From: Punica granatum
Lineage: Eukaryota; Streptophyta; Magnoliopsida; Myrtales; Lythraceae
Reading direction: 5' to 3'
Assembly (NCBI RefSeq): GCF_007655135.1
Contig: NC_045129.1
Coordinates: 22,480,274 to 22,544,273, forward strand
DNA length: 64,000 bases
The first letter of the stretch is position 1. Every line of letters starts with the position of its first letter. A model generated the notes under the pieces. That model did not search any database. It saw only the letters and a program-made list of their open reading frames with translations, and had not been told where the DNA came from. This document shows, piece by piece, positions 43,337-53,580 of this stretch. The translations under genes were made by a program, and so were the position numbers.

Positions 43337-44146
43337 TGATGCGATTCTCGCCAAGAATGACGAGACCCGACAACTAAAGGAACCCAAGATCGTTCCACGA
43401 TCAGATTTGAGTGACAAACCTTCAACCCGTTGTTTACGACAAAAACAAGAACCTTGGTATAACTGACCTCAACTTGTTGTTTAATGCGAAACAAGAACCT
43501 CGGTATATAGGAAGACGCCACAAACGGTGGTGGAAAGCCGCTTGATAAGTCGATGAAGACGCTACAAACGGTGGTGGAAAACCGTTTGATAAGTCGATGA
43601 TGAGCGCCACGGAAACTTCCGATAAGTTAGATTAGTTCTACAAGAACCTAAGAGAATGCTCTCACAATTTTCTGAATGTTCCTTTTTTATTAAAAATTGA
43701 CTAAGATGAATATATATAGACATAAACTAATCCTAATTTGGCCATATCTCCTCCTAAAGATAAGGAAATTAAAACCTAGAATATCGACAGAGATATGACA
43801 TAATCTATAAAGATATGAAATCTAAATACCCATAGAATATCTCTATGAGATTTAAACTTTAAACAAATCTGATGATATCTTCTCTTGATCATCAAATATT
43901 CTAGAAGCTTCCTCAAACACTTGTTGAATTTAACCTTGTCCGGAATCTTCTATAACTTGAATCATGTTGATGGATTTTTGTTGATCACGTGGTTTATGTC
44001 CAATGGGCCTCCACGAATTTGCTTGAGCCCAAACCTCTTGAATCAGGTCGTTGAGTTCATCTTTAAACTTCTTCGCTCGTGCTCGCGCAATCGGTCCAAT
44101 TGGAACTTGAACTGGATCCCTTGAAGTCGTGCTACGATTTGCATCA
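43337..44146 (-). repeat. A3 5' LTR
   Basis: 810 bp, TGATGC/GCATCA, with two 44-bp units. The U3-encoded tail frame is on the minus strand up to 43930. The outer end at 44146 abuts H-type sequence. The left part of A3 is missing, so no target duplication can be checked. Confidence 0.93.
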
Positions 44147-45417
44147 CATTGTGCCCCATTAAAAGAGTTAGGTAGGAATCGGAAGAGATAGGGAAGGAGC
44201 ATTGTTAATTATAAACGTCTTACATTATAGCTATATCGATGAAGTAACACGGTGATTTAACCGATGCATAATTTCACTCTTATTTAGTATATTATCTAAT
44301 CTTTGTGCTTGAACTGAATAGGGGATAGGGAGACTGAGGTTATACCTCCAGAAGGATCAACTCATTAAGTTGACATTTCAGGGGTCTTCGTGAGTACTTT
44401 CTTCCATCGTGAAATGATAATATATATATATATGTATGGTTATCGAGGTGATCGTGGCTGAATGATTGCGGAACATAGTTGATGTGCATGTTGAGTATGA
44501 TTGTGATTGTTGGACTATAGCCATGGGACCGCTGGACCCGGCGGATTATAAAAGGGGCCTGATCGGCCGCCGAACCCGGCGGAATATAAATAGGGACTTG
44601 ATCGGCCGCTGGACCCGGCGGAATACAAATAGGGGCCTGATCGGCCGCCGAACCTAGCGGAATATAAATAGGGACTTGATCGGCCGCTGGATCGGCGGAA
44701 TATAAATGAAGGTCAACTCTTACCGCCAGAGGTTAATGGGCGGCCCCCGCTGATAAGATATGATATGTGAATGAATATATAATTTCTTTGAGGTATGCGG
44801 GGTCACGGTACCGTCAGAACTTGTCGCAAGGCAATGCGACCCCATGGCTATATTATTGTTGTTTGGATTTGGTTACCATATGAGTTGTTTGAAAGTATGT
44901 TCTTGGTATTGGATTCTATATCTGGTGGAATATGTACATAAATAGATATATGATTGATTGTGGTGAATTGTTATGTTAATATATTAGTTCATTTTACGTT
45001 GGAATATAGTACTCACTGAGATGCAGCTCACCCCCTGCATACATTTTTCCAGATGAGCTAGAAGCTAGACTAGCCGCACAGGAGGACTTTTGGATAACGG
45101 GGATCAGCGCGAAGGAATTTTGGCAAGTAGGCCCACCCATAGAATAGGTAGTAAGTTCTTGTAAAATGTTATAGTTATGTTACGACCTGAAACTTTCGTT
45201 TAGTTGTGTTGCGAGATGGTTGCGACTGAGTACTCTCTTGAGCGATTTATGCATATATCAGAATTAGTTAGGTAGTTATATGTTTGTATAGAGCTTGCTG
45301 GGTTGGTTTAATGTGTTGGGAGTTATGGAAACAGATTATACATATATGAGTTGCGTAAATGACAATGGATATTAAGGAATAGAGAGGAAACTTTGCTATA
45401 TGTTTCGGGTCATGACA
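44147..45417 (+). repeat. Right outer part of the H complex (diverged H LTR end)
   Basis: Homologous to the 3' half of the young H LTRs but clearly diverged. It has GTGAGTACTTTCTTCC, an AT run near 44418, the minisatellite at 44529-44707, the GTCACGGTACCGTC motif, GCATACATTTTTCCAG and the end GGGTCATGACA at 45417, followed by the target duplication ACACA. It has no PBS after it. Probably the right half of the older LTR that starts at 17337. Confidence 0.65.
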
Positions 45418-45628
45418 ACACAGATTTAGATAAAGAGGATTATTGACCCGTTGTTTATAGAGAAACAAGAATCAGCAATATCAAGATAAGGATTATTGAC
45501 CGGTTGTTTATGAAGAAACAAGAACCAATAATATCAAAGTGTACCGAACAATCACAAGCTATCACACTTGTTCGTCCGGAGGAGTTCAATGAAGAACAAA
45601 GGAGAAAATCTCACCGAAATACCAGAAT
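45418..45628 (-). repeat. Inverted G LTR segment of B' copy 1 (right part)
   Basis: Continues the G LTR interrupted at 17336 by the H complex, starting with the duplicated ACACA. It contains the G twin hairpins (AAACAA/TTGTTT) and stops at ACCAGAATTACC, where the B leader begins. The seven bases CCAGAAT are common to both sides of the joint. Confidence 0.86.
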
Positions 45629-46164
45629 TACCTTCCTTTATATATTATTGTTTACTTTGATGGACCACTGGCATATAAAGTGCAATTGGAAAATCTAATA
45701 TTGTTTCCTTTCAATTGAATATTTTCCTATCATATTCCTTTCTTGTCTCTTAGAATCATTCATTCCTTCCATTTCGATACTTTCCATAAATATCTTGTTT
45801 CCTTGTTCCCACAAATCTTCCTTGTACATCTCAGTTATTTCGTTAACTTCATCTATCACATTATTTCTTTTCTCATTTAAATTTGGATCCTAAATTTGAT
45901 TCAATTTCTGAAATCAATGATTATAAGTGCTTTGGGCTAATCAACTGATTTTACTCTTGCGATTGAATTGTTTAGTTTCTTAGGAACTTTGAGGAGAAAA
46001 TCTAGAGAGAAAAAAAAAGGCAAGAGTAGTGAGTAAATCAGAGGGTAAAAGCCTAAAATTGAGTGAAACACGAGTGTTGAGTGACATTAATTTGAGTGCA
46101 AACACGTGAGCGAGTGGTTGTGAGGTCCACTCTATTTTATAAAGTTTCACTTGTGGATTTCATC
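45622..46164 (+). other. B' copy 1 leader (PBS-distal part)
   Basis: Matches the second half of the B2 leader. The half next to the PBS, and the PBS itself, are replaced by the inverted G LTR. The leader block shared with A, C and G is at 46019-46128 (GGCAAGAG, GGGTAAAAGCC, GTGAAACACGAGTG, GCAAACACGTGAG). Confidence 0.85.
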
Positions 46165-46623
46165 ATGCCTCAAGAAAGCAGTGGAAATGATCACAATAAC
46201 GGAGGAACTAATTACAACATGATTATCCGAGATATGCAGCAACAATTTGAGCACATGAATGTGATGGTTGATTTGATTTGCTATCGGTTGGAAAGGCGAG
46301 ACAAGCGGATTGAACAGTTGCTAGATGGCTATGACGAAGCTTCTGGTTCATCCTCTTGCAAATTGAAGTGGGGTTTTTCGACGAAGAAGGAAGAGAAAAT
46401 AGCCTTGAAGCCAATAAAAGAGAAACCCACAAACAAGTTTCAACCCAACGGCAAAGAGAATGGTCATATTGCTTCTCAATTTCTGGACAACGATGGTCAG
46501 AACGCAACGCTATTGCCACTTCAACCTAACCAAATGGAGGAAGAGCAACTTCAAATCAAGCGACCCATTGGCCAGAAAAGTGAGGAATTCAAGAACGTCT
46601 TTCTCGAGCAAATGCCCCCATAA
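46165..46623 (+). pseudogene. B' copy 1 Gag-remnant frame
   Basis: The frame starts at the ATG after the leader (MPQESSGNDHNN) with a C/G-like Gag N-terminus (MQQQFEHMNVMV). It then jumps through short leftovers of larger domains: a basic Gag segment (SSSCKLKWGFSTKKEEK), half a zinc knuckle (GHIASQF, with the last Cys lost), the end of protease (ATLLPLQPNQ, QLQIKRP) and the first residues of RT (EEFKNVFLEQMP). It stops at 46621-46623, just before the integrase C-terminal leftover and the purine tract. RT, RNase H and integrase are absent. The same arrangement in B2 and B' copy 2 shows it was inherited, not produced here. Confidence 0.88.
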
Positions 46624-46671
46624 AAGTCACCAAACAAGTCAGTTGTCATAGATTCGAGGACGAATCATTTT

Positions 46672-46685
46672 GAAGAGAGGGGGAA
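46672..46685 (+). promoter_or_regulatory. B' copy 1 polypurine tract
   Basis: GAAGAGAGGGGGAA immediately before the LTR start TGATATGATCC. Confidence 0.88.
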
Positions 46686-46892
46686 TGATATGATCCAGCT
46701 AGAGGACCCTTCGCACGGACTTGAGGAAGAATCCCAGGATAACGGGGTATGGCATGAAGGCGAGCTTTGGGATAAGCATGTGCAAACTAGAGCAAGTACA
46801 AGAGCACGAGCCAAGCGAATCCAACAAGCCATGCAAAGGCTGCTATTGCATGTCTATGAATGAGAAGTCAAGCTCTTGGGCGGGCTGCATGT
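46686..46892 (+). repeat. B' copy 1 3' LTR (first 207 bp)
   Basis: Starts TGATATGATCC after the purine tract and breaks at GGGCTGCATGT, where the inverted element B2 begins two bases later. It includes the U3 tail frame with TRARAKRIQQAMQ. Confidence 0.9.
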
Positions 46893-46894
46893 AA

Positions 46895-47598
46895 TGATGC
46901 GAACCTCGACGAACCTGCCGCGAGACCCAACAACAATAAAATGAGATCAAACCCAAGATCGTCCAATGGAGGTTTCAAGGATAGAGAATATTGACCCGCT
47001 GACTATAAAGAGCCAGAAACCAATATTATAATATGGAATATTGACCCGCTAGTTATAAGAAGCTAGAAACCAATATTATAAATGTCGGGAATCACAAGTC
47101 ATCACACTTGCAATATCGTCGAAGTTGTTGCAGAACAACTCAGAGAAAATCTCTCTCACAAAGTTAAATGAAAATTGATCTGTCTCCTCTAGGGAGGTTA
47201 CATGCCTATTTATAGAGAGAAGCTGATAACCTAATTGGGCTAATGGAGTGGGCTAAAATAAATTCTAAATGTAATGAGCCCAAAAATGAAATAGGCCCAA
47301 GTTATTGAAAAACAACTAAATTCAGCCCTTTGAACTGGGACCATCTTCTAAATAAATTTCTAAGATATGAACGGTCGTGACTTCTTGTTCCACATGCAGC
47401 CCGCCCAAGAGCTCGACTTCTCCTCCATAGACATGCAATAACAACCTTTGCATGGCTTGTTGGATTCGCTTGGCTCGTGCTCTTGTACTTGCTCTAGTTT
47501 GCACATGCTTATCCCAAAGCTCGTCTTCATACCATACCCTGTCATCCTGGGATTCTTCCTCAAGCCCGTGCGAAGGGTCCTCTAGCTGGATCATATCA
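46895..47598 (-). repeat. B2 3' LTR
   Basis: 704 bp, left end TGATGCGAACC, right end CATATCA next to the purine tract (47599-47613, minus strand). The B2 open frame continues about 92 codons into this LTR. Confidence 0.94.
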
Positions 47599-47879
47599 TT
47601 CCCTCTCTCTTCAAAAAGATTCGTCCTCGAATCTATGACAACTGACTTGATTAGTGACTTTTCTAGGGGCATTTGCTCGAGAAAGACGTTCTTGAATTCC
47701 TCACTTTTCTCGCCAATGGGCCGCTTGATTTGAAGTTGCTCTTCCTCCATTTGGTTAGGTAGAAGTGCCAGTAGCGTTGCATTCCGACCATCGTGATCCA
47801 GGAATTGAGAAGCAATATGACCATTCTCTTTACCTTTAGGTTGAAACTTGTTTGTGGGTTTCTCTTTTATTGGCTTCAA
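47322..47879 (-). pseudogene. B2 fused frame: Gag/protease/RT/integrase leftovers plus U3 tail
   Basis: 185 codons without a stop. Basic Gag segment (PIKEKPTNKF), half zinc knuckle GHIASQF, protease end (QLQIKRPIGEK), RT start (EEFKNVFLEQMP), integrase end SRTNLFEERGND, then across the purine tract into the LTR with STRARAKRIQQAMQRLLLHV. In the sister copies a stop follows EQMP; here it is open, so the ancestral B frame probably ran into the LTR. Upstream, a TGA for a Trp codon near 47909 separates it from the Gag start. Function, if any, is unknown. It retains no enzyme domain. Confidence 0.82.
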
Positions 47880-47899
47880 GGCTATTTTCTCTTCCTTCT

Positions 47900-48118
47900 T
47901 CGTCGAAAAACCTCACTTCAATTTGCAAGAGGATGAACCAAAAGCTTCGTCATAGCCATCTAGCAACTGTTCAATCCGCTTATCTCGCCTTTCCAACCGA
48001 TCATAAATCAAATCAACCATCACATTCATGCGCTCAAATTGTTGCTGCATATCTCGGATAATCATGTTGTAATTAGTTCCTCCGTTATTGTGATCATTTC
48101 CACTGCTTCTTGTGGCAT
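47900..48118 (-). pseudogene. B2 Gag N-terminus
   Basis: The ATG at 48118 follows the leader at the position used by other B copies. A one-base loss shortly after the start shifts the frame compared with B' copies, and a TGA near 47909 follows. Residues QQQFERMNVMVDLIYDRLER can be read in the original frame. Confidence 0.8.
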
Positions 48119-48958
48119 GATGAAATCTGCAAGTGAAACTTTAGAAAATAGAGATGGATCTCACAACCACTCGCTCACGTGTTTGCACTCAAATTAATGT
48201 CACTCAACACTCGTGTTTCACTCAATTTTAGGCTTTTACCCTCTGATATACTCTTGCCCTTTTTTTTTCTCTCTAGATTTTCTCCTCAAAGTTCCTAAGA
48301 AACTAAACAATTCAATCGCAAGAGTAAAATCAGTTTATTAGCCCAAAGCGCTTATAATCATTGATTTCAGAAATTGAATCAAATTTAGGATCCAAATCTA
48401 AATGAGAAAAGAAATAATGTGATAGATGAAGTTAACGAAATAACTGAGATGTACAAGGAAGATTTGTGGGAACAAGGAAACAAGATATTTATGGAAAGTA
48501 TCGAAATGGAAGGAATGAATGATTCTAAGAGACAAGAAAGGAATATGATAGGAAAATATTCAATTGAAAGGAAACAATATTAGATTTCCTAATTGCACTT
48601 TATATGCCAGTGGTCCATCAAAGTAAACAATAATATATAAAGGAAGGTAATTCTGGGATAGTGGCAGATATGGAAGAAAATAACAGGAAATATTTGAAAT
48701 TCCCTACTTTACTTGATTAGCAGAGATATATCTAAGAAAGCTTCTATCACCCCAAAAGTAAAGATTTCCCAAACAATTGCTCTTTCTTTTTTTTTTCTTT
48801 CCCCTTTTTTTTTCTATGTATTTTTTTGGACGAATTTTTTTTTTTGTTTTTCAGACCTTTCCGAAACAACAATAAGTCGTTCAACAATTTGTCGAACCCT
48901 AGGACAAGGACAATAACAAGGACGAAATAGGATAGGTGAAACCTGGATTGGAGCTAAA
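48119..48958 (-). other. B2 untranslated leader
   Basis: The complete B leader. The PBS-proximal part has a T/A low-complexity tract (about 48785-48860). The gag-proximal block (about 48155-48270) is the one shared with A, C and G. No coding region. Confidence 0.83.
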
Positions 48959-48970
48959 GCTCTGATACCA
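48959..48970 (-). promoter_or_regulatory. B2 primer binding site (tRNA-iMet)
   Basis: Minus strand TGGTATCAGAGC, 2 nt inside the LTR. This is the only canonical PBS among the B copies in the window. Confidence 0.92.
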
Positions 48971-48972
48971 AA

Positions 48973-49676
48973 TGATGCGAACCTCGACGAACCTGCTGCG
49001 AGACCCAACAACAATAGAATGAGATCAAACCCGGGATTGTCCAATGAAGGTTTCAAGGATAGAGAATATTGACCCGCTGACTATAAAGAGCCAGAAACCA
49101 ATATTATAATATGGAATATTGACCCGCTAGCTATAAGGAGCTAGAAACCAATATTATAAATGTCGGGAATCACAAGTCATCACACTTGCAATATCGTCGA
49201 AGTTGCTGCAGAACAACTCAGAGAAAACCTCTCTCACAAAGTTAAATGAAAACTGATCTGTCTTCTCTAAGGAGGCCACATGCCTATTTATAGAGAGATG
49301 CTGATAACCTAATTGGGCTAATGGAGTGGGCTAAAATAAATCCTAAATGTAATGAGCCCAAAAATGAAATAGGCCCAAGTTATTGAAAAACAACTAAATT
49401 CAGCCATTTGAACTGGGATCATCTTCTAAATAAATTTCTAAGATATGAACGGTCGTGGCTTCTTGTTCCACATGCAGCCCGCCCAAGAGCTCGACTTCTC
49501 CTCCATAGACATGCAATAACAGCCTTTGCATGGCTTGTTGGATTCGCTTGGCTCGTGCTCTTGTACTTGCTCTAGTTTGCACATGCTTATCCCAAAGCTC
49601 GCCTTCATGCCATACCTCGTCATCCCGAGATTCTTCCTCAAGCCCGTGCGAAGGATCCTCTAGCTGGATCATATCA
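48973..49676 (-). repeat. B2 5' LTR
   Basis: 704 bp. TATA-like CTATAAATAGG on the minus strand near 49283-49293, twin hairpins at about 49070-49160, outer end GATCATATCA at 49676. Beyond it lies G leader sequence. Confidence 0.93.
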
Positions 49677-50809
49677 CTAACTTGGACACAAACTAACAGG
49701 GAAATAAATGGTTAAAGGAAAGTTAACCAAGGAAAGATTTTAGGAATGAAGAAAGGAATATATCATAGTAATATATGGTTGGAAAGATATGGAGGATGAT
49801 ATAGGGAAGGGAATATGGAAGATCAGGTATTGGGTAATTAGGGGAGCAAAATCAACGCGGATCAACAATAAGGTAAATAACAACTTTAGAATGATCTGAT
49901 GCAAAGAATCCGGATCAAATTGACACCGACGGCTTCTTTGTTTTCTTTCTATCATTTTTTTTTCAGCTCTATTTTTTTTGGCCGACTTTTTTTTTGCTCT
50001 CCTTTTTTTATTTGCTACTAATCAATCCAGAACGAACAAGCTAGATGGAATAAAATTCAACGAATTGAAACATAAAGGATAGGAGAAACCTGATTTGGAG
50101 CCTGATGCTCTGATACTAAAATGATGCAGACCTCACGAAGGATTGTGAAACTCGACGACCAACTTGAATCGATTCCTAGATCGCCAAACATAGATTTAGA
50201 TAAAGAGGATTATTGACCCGTTGTTTATAGAGAAACAAGAACCAACAATATCAAGACAAGGATTATTGACCCGTTGTTTATGAAGAAACAAGAACCAATA
50301 ATATCAAAGTGTACCGAACAATCACAAGTGTCACACTTGTTCGTCCGAAGGAGTTCAACGAAGAGCAAAGGAGAAAATCTCACAAAAATACCAGAATAGT
50401 CTACCTCTGATCAGCTACTTAGCCTCCTTTATATAAGCCAAGGAGAAACTGGAAACTAATAAACTAGACAACTGGAATAACCTTAGTTTCCTAAAGCCAG
50501 AAATAACAAAGGAAACTAAATAATGGCTATCTAGAATAGTTGGCAGTCTTTTATTCCATCTTCAGCATCTCATGACAAGTCAGTTGAATAAAGGCCTTTG
50601 GAGACCCAACTGAATTAGACTCCTCTTGGCCCAAAAAGCCCATCAGCAAGCTCTCCATAGCTTGTTGGATTTGTTTGGCTTTCGCCCGTGTGATTAGCCC
50701 ACTCGGAACATGCAAGCCTCGAAGATCTTGTGCTTCAGCTCCCTCTTCACGAGTCCGACTTCCAAGCTCGTGTGCATCAGCCTCATTGTCATGCCCATGA
50801 TCCTCATCA
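49677..50809 (-). mobile_element. Element G1, 5' part only (leader, PBS, LTR)
   Basis: Minus-strand G element. The leader (49677-50106) matches 62876-63290. The PBS is at 50107-50118 with one mismatch (TAGTATCAGAGC). The LTR is 50122-50809 (688 bp, TGATG/CATCA). B2 cuts the leader on the left. On the right the LTR end abuts an A-type leader at 50810, the original target. Confidence 0.88.
50122..50809 (-). repeat. G1 5' LTR
   Basis: 688 bp. Related to the C LTR in U3 (the tail frame with PITRAKAK-type motif on the minus strand, about 50550-50809). TATATAA on the minus strand near 50430. Twin hairpins at about 50205-50300. Confidence 0.9.
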
Positions 50810-50940
50810 CAAAATAACTGAAAAAGAATTGTCTAGTGGAAAAAGGCAAGAGCGGTGAGAACATTAGAGGGTTAAAAACCACGTTTGTTTGAGTGAAAAC
50901 ACGAGTGTAAAGTGATTCACATTCTTGAGTGTAAACTCAA
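50810..50940 (+). other. A5 leader fragment
   Basis: About 130 bp of A-type leader, including most of the shared leader block (GGCAAGAGCGGTGAG to GAGTGTAAAC). Left edge is the G1 LTR, right edge the truncated B' LTR. The matching A5 gag resumes at 59884, with about 200 bp of A sequence lost at the B' insertion. Confidence 0.78.
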
Positions 50941-51493
50941 GGCTGTTATTGCATGTCTATGGAGGAGAAGTCGAACTCTTGGGCGGGCTGCATGTGAAAC
51001 AAGAAGCCACGACCGTTCATATCTTAGAAATTTATTTAGAAGATGATCCCAGTTCAAAGGGTTGAATTTAGTTGTTTTTCAATAACTTGGGCCTATTTCA
51101 TTTTTGGGCTCATTACATTTAGGATTTATTTTAGCCCACTCCATTAGCCCAATTAGGTTATCAGCTTCTTTCTATAAATAGGCATGTGGCCTCCCTAGAG
51201 AAGACAGATCAGTTTTCATTCAATTTTGGTGAGCGAGGTTTTCTCTGAGTTGATCTGCAGCAACTTCGACGATATTGCAACTATGATGACTTGTGATTCC
51301 CGACATTTATAATATTGGTTTCTAGCTCCTTATAGCTAGCGGGTCAATATTCCATATTATAATATTGGTTTCTGGCTCTTTATAGCCAGCGGGTCAATAT
51401 TCTCTATCCTTGAAACCTTCATCGGACGATCCCGAGTTTGATCTCATTATATTGTTGTTGGGTCTCGCGGCTGATTCGTCGAGGTTCGCATCA
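50941..51493 (+). repeat. B' copy 2, truncated 5' LTR
   Basis: B LTR positions 153-705, ending TTCGCATCA. The clearest twin hairpins are here. Unit one: AATATTG 51311-51317 with CAATATT 51345-51351, inner CTAGCT/AGCTAG. Unit two: AATATTG 51361-51367 with CAATATT 51395-51401, inner CTGGCT/AGCCAG. Confidence 0.9.
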
Positions 51494-51776
51494 TTTTAAA
51501 TGATGCGGACCTCACGAAGGATTGTGAAACCCGACAACCAACTTGAATCGATTCCTAGATCGCCAAACACAGATTTAGATAAAGAGGATTATTGACCCGT
51601 TGTTTATAGAGAAACAAGAACCAACAATATCAAGACAAGGATTATTGACCCGTTGTTTATGAAGAAACACGAACCAATAATATCATAGTGTACCGAACAA
51701 TCACAAGCTGTCACACTTGTTCATCCGAAGGAGTTCAATGAAGAACAAAGGAGAAAATCTCACCGAAATACCATAA
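51494..51776 (-). repeat. Palindromic joint and inverted G LTR segment, B' copy 2
   Basis: TTTTAAA followed by TGATGCGGACC, about 276 bp of inverted G LTR including its U5 hairpins, ending at ATACCATAATTACC where the B leader takes over. Same structure as 17259-17336 plus 45418-45628. Confidence 0.88.
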
Positions 51777-52613
51777 TTACCTTCCTTTATATATTATTGT
51801 TTACTTTGATGGACCACTGGCATATAAAGTGCAATTGGGAAATCTAATATTGTTTCCTTTCAATTAAATTCAAACTAGTAATTGAAGTTACACAAACTCG
51901 GAACCAGAAAAGGAAAAATTTTGAATCTTAAAAGTCAAAGTATTCTAATTATGTTAAATTCATTTTGGATCGTACAAGAAATGAATTCTATTTGTGTATG
52001 CGTTACCGGTATATATTATATATATGGTAATTCAAATATATGGTAATCTATTCTCTTACACGCATCGGGAGCAATCGCAAAAGCCAGACCCAGTACGTTA
52101 TCGGTATCTCTTGGAATCAAAAATATGATGCTACCAATAATTGTAGCAATCCACATACGTCATATTTTCCTATCAAAAATATTTTCCTTTCTTGTCTCTT
52201 GGAATCATTCATTCCTTCCATTTCGATACTTTCCATAAATATCTTGTTTCCTTGTTCCCACAAATCTTCCTTGTACATCTCAGTTATTTCGTTAACTTCA
52301 TCTATCACATTATTTCTTTTCTCATTTAGATTTGGATCCTAAATTTGATTCAATTTCTGAAATCAATGATTATAAGTGCTTTGGGCTAATCAACTGATTT
52401 TACTCTTGCGATTGAATTGTTTAGTTTCTTAGGAACTTTGAGGAGAAAATCTAGAGATAAAAAAAAGGTAAGAGTAGTGAGTATATCAAAGGGTAAAAGC
52501 CTAAAATTGAGTGAAACACGAGTGTTGAGTGACATTAATTTGAGTGCAAACACGTGAGCGAGTGGTTGTGAGGTCCATCTCTATTTTCTAAAGTTTCACT
52601 TGCAGATTTCATC
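51777..52613 (+). other. B' copy 2 leader with an extra 293-bp insert
   Basis: B leader as in B' copy 1, except that 51869-52161 is foreign to the other B leaders. The insert is AT-rich with a dinucleotide-like patch (about 52010-52050). The leader block shared with A, C and G is at 52467-52576. Confidence 0.8.
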
Positions 52614-52757
52614 ATGCCACAAGAAAACAGTGGAAATGATCACAATAACGGAGGAACTAATTACAACATGATTATCCGAGATATGCAGCAACAATTTGAG
52701 CGCATGAATGTGATGGTTGATTTGATTTACGATCGGTTGGAAAGGCGAGACAAGCGG
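52614..52757 (+). pseudogene. B' copy 2 Gag N-terminus (before A4)
   Basis: 48 codons from the ATG at 52614 (MPQENSGNDHNN to LERRDKR), intact up to the A4 insertion. A4 lies exactly after the codon CGG; its first LTR bases supply an in-frame TGA. The last five bases AGCGG are the target duplication. The frame resumes at 58797. Confidence 0.9.
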
Positions 52758-53566
52758 TGATGCAAATCGTAGCACGACTTCAAGGGATCCAGTTCAAGTT
52801 CCAATTGGACCGATTACGAGAGCACGAGCAAAGAAGTTTAAAGATGAACTCAACGGCCTGATTCAAGAGGTTTGTGCTCAAGCAAATTCGTGGAGGCCCA
52901 TTGGACATAAACCACGTGATCAACAAAAATCCATCAACATTATTCAAGTTATAGAAGATTCCGAACAATGCTAAATTCAGCAAGTGTTTGGGGAAGCTTC
53001 TAAAATAGTTGATGATCAACAGAAGATATCATCATATTTGTTTGAACTTTAAATTTCATGGAAATATTCTAGGGATATTTAGATTTCATATATTTATAGA
53101 TTATGTCATATCTCTATCGATATTCTAGGTTTTATTTTCCTTATCTTTAGGAGGAGATATGGCCAGATTAGGATTAGTTTATGTCTATATACATTCATCT
53201 TAGTCAATTTTTAAAGGAAGGAACATTCAGAAAATTGTGAGAGTATTCTCTTTGGTTCTTGAAGAATTAATTTGAACTTATCGGAAGTTTCCATGGCGTT
53301 CATCAACGACTTATCAAACGGCTTTCCACCACCGTTTGTGGCATCTTTATCGACTTATCAAACGGCTTTCCATCACCGTTTGTGGCGTCTTCCTATATAC
53401 CGAGGTTCTTGTTTCGCATTAAACAACGGGTTGAGGTCAGTTATACTAAGGTTCTTGTTTTTGTCGTAAACAACGGGTCGAAGGTTTGTCACTCAAATCT
53501 GATCGTGGAACGATCTTGGGTTCCTTTAGTTGTTGGGTCTCGTCATTTTTGGCGGGAATCGCATCA
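52758..53566 (+). repeat. A4 5' LTR
   Basis: 809 bp, TGATGCAAATCG to ATCGCATCA. TATA-like TATATACAT near 53186. Two 44-bp units near 53300-53390. U5 hairpins with inner stems TTGTTT/AAACAA at 53409-53426 and 53455-53473. Confidence 0.95.
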
Positions 53567-53568
53567 TT

Positions 53569-53580
53569 TGGTATCAGAGC
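53569..53580 (+). promoter_or_regulatory. A4 primer binding site (tRNA-iMet)
   Basis: TGGTATCAGAGC, 2 nt after the 5' LTR. Confidence 0.94.

Larger units (their letters stand above)
17337..45417 (+). mobile_element. Composite H complex (Tekay/Del-like), 28 kb, TSD ACACA
   Basis: The left edge TGTGAGACC at 17337 is preceded by ACACA (17332-17336). The right edge CATGACA at 45417 is followed by ACACA (45418-45422). Removing everything between restores the G LTR sequence known at 51501 onward. Within lie at least three LTR copies of a young H type, three internal segments each led by a tRNA-iMet PBS, a diverged right-hand LTR part, and nested A2, I, a MITE and A3. The outermost pieces (17337 to about 18360, and 44147-45417) are unlike the young H copies and may be one older LTR that received the rest. 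Confidence 0.72.
46895..49676 (-). mobile_element. Element B2: complete coding-depleted LTR element
   Basis: 2,782-bp minus-strand element with two 704-bp LTRs (46895-47598 and 48973-49676), purine tract, a fused Gag-remnant frame, a leader and a canonical PBS (48959-48970). The internal region is only 1.37 kb. The flanking 5-mers TGTAA and CTAAC do not match, so the ends may have been changed by recombination. B depends on proteins from other elements for movement. It is comparable in concept to the non-autonomous CRM partners described in grasses. Confidence 0.92.

Noticed and set aside
46890..49681. Target duplication for B2
   Set aside because: Left flank TGTAA and right flank CTAAC do not match; boundaries rest on paired LTRs only.
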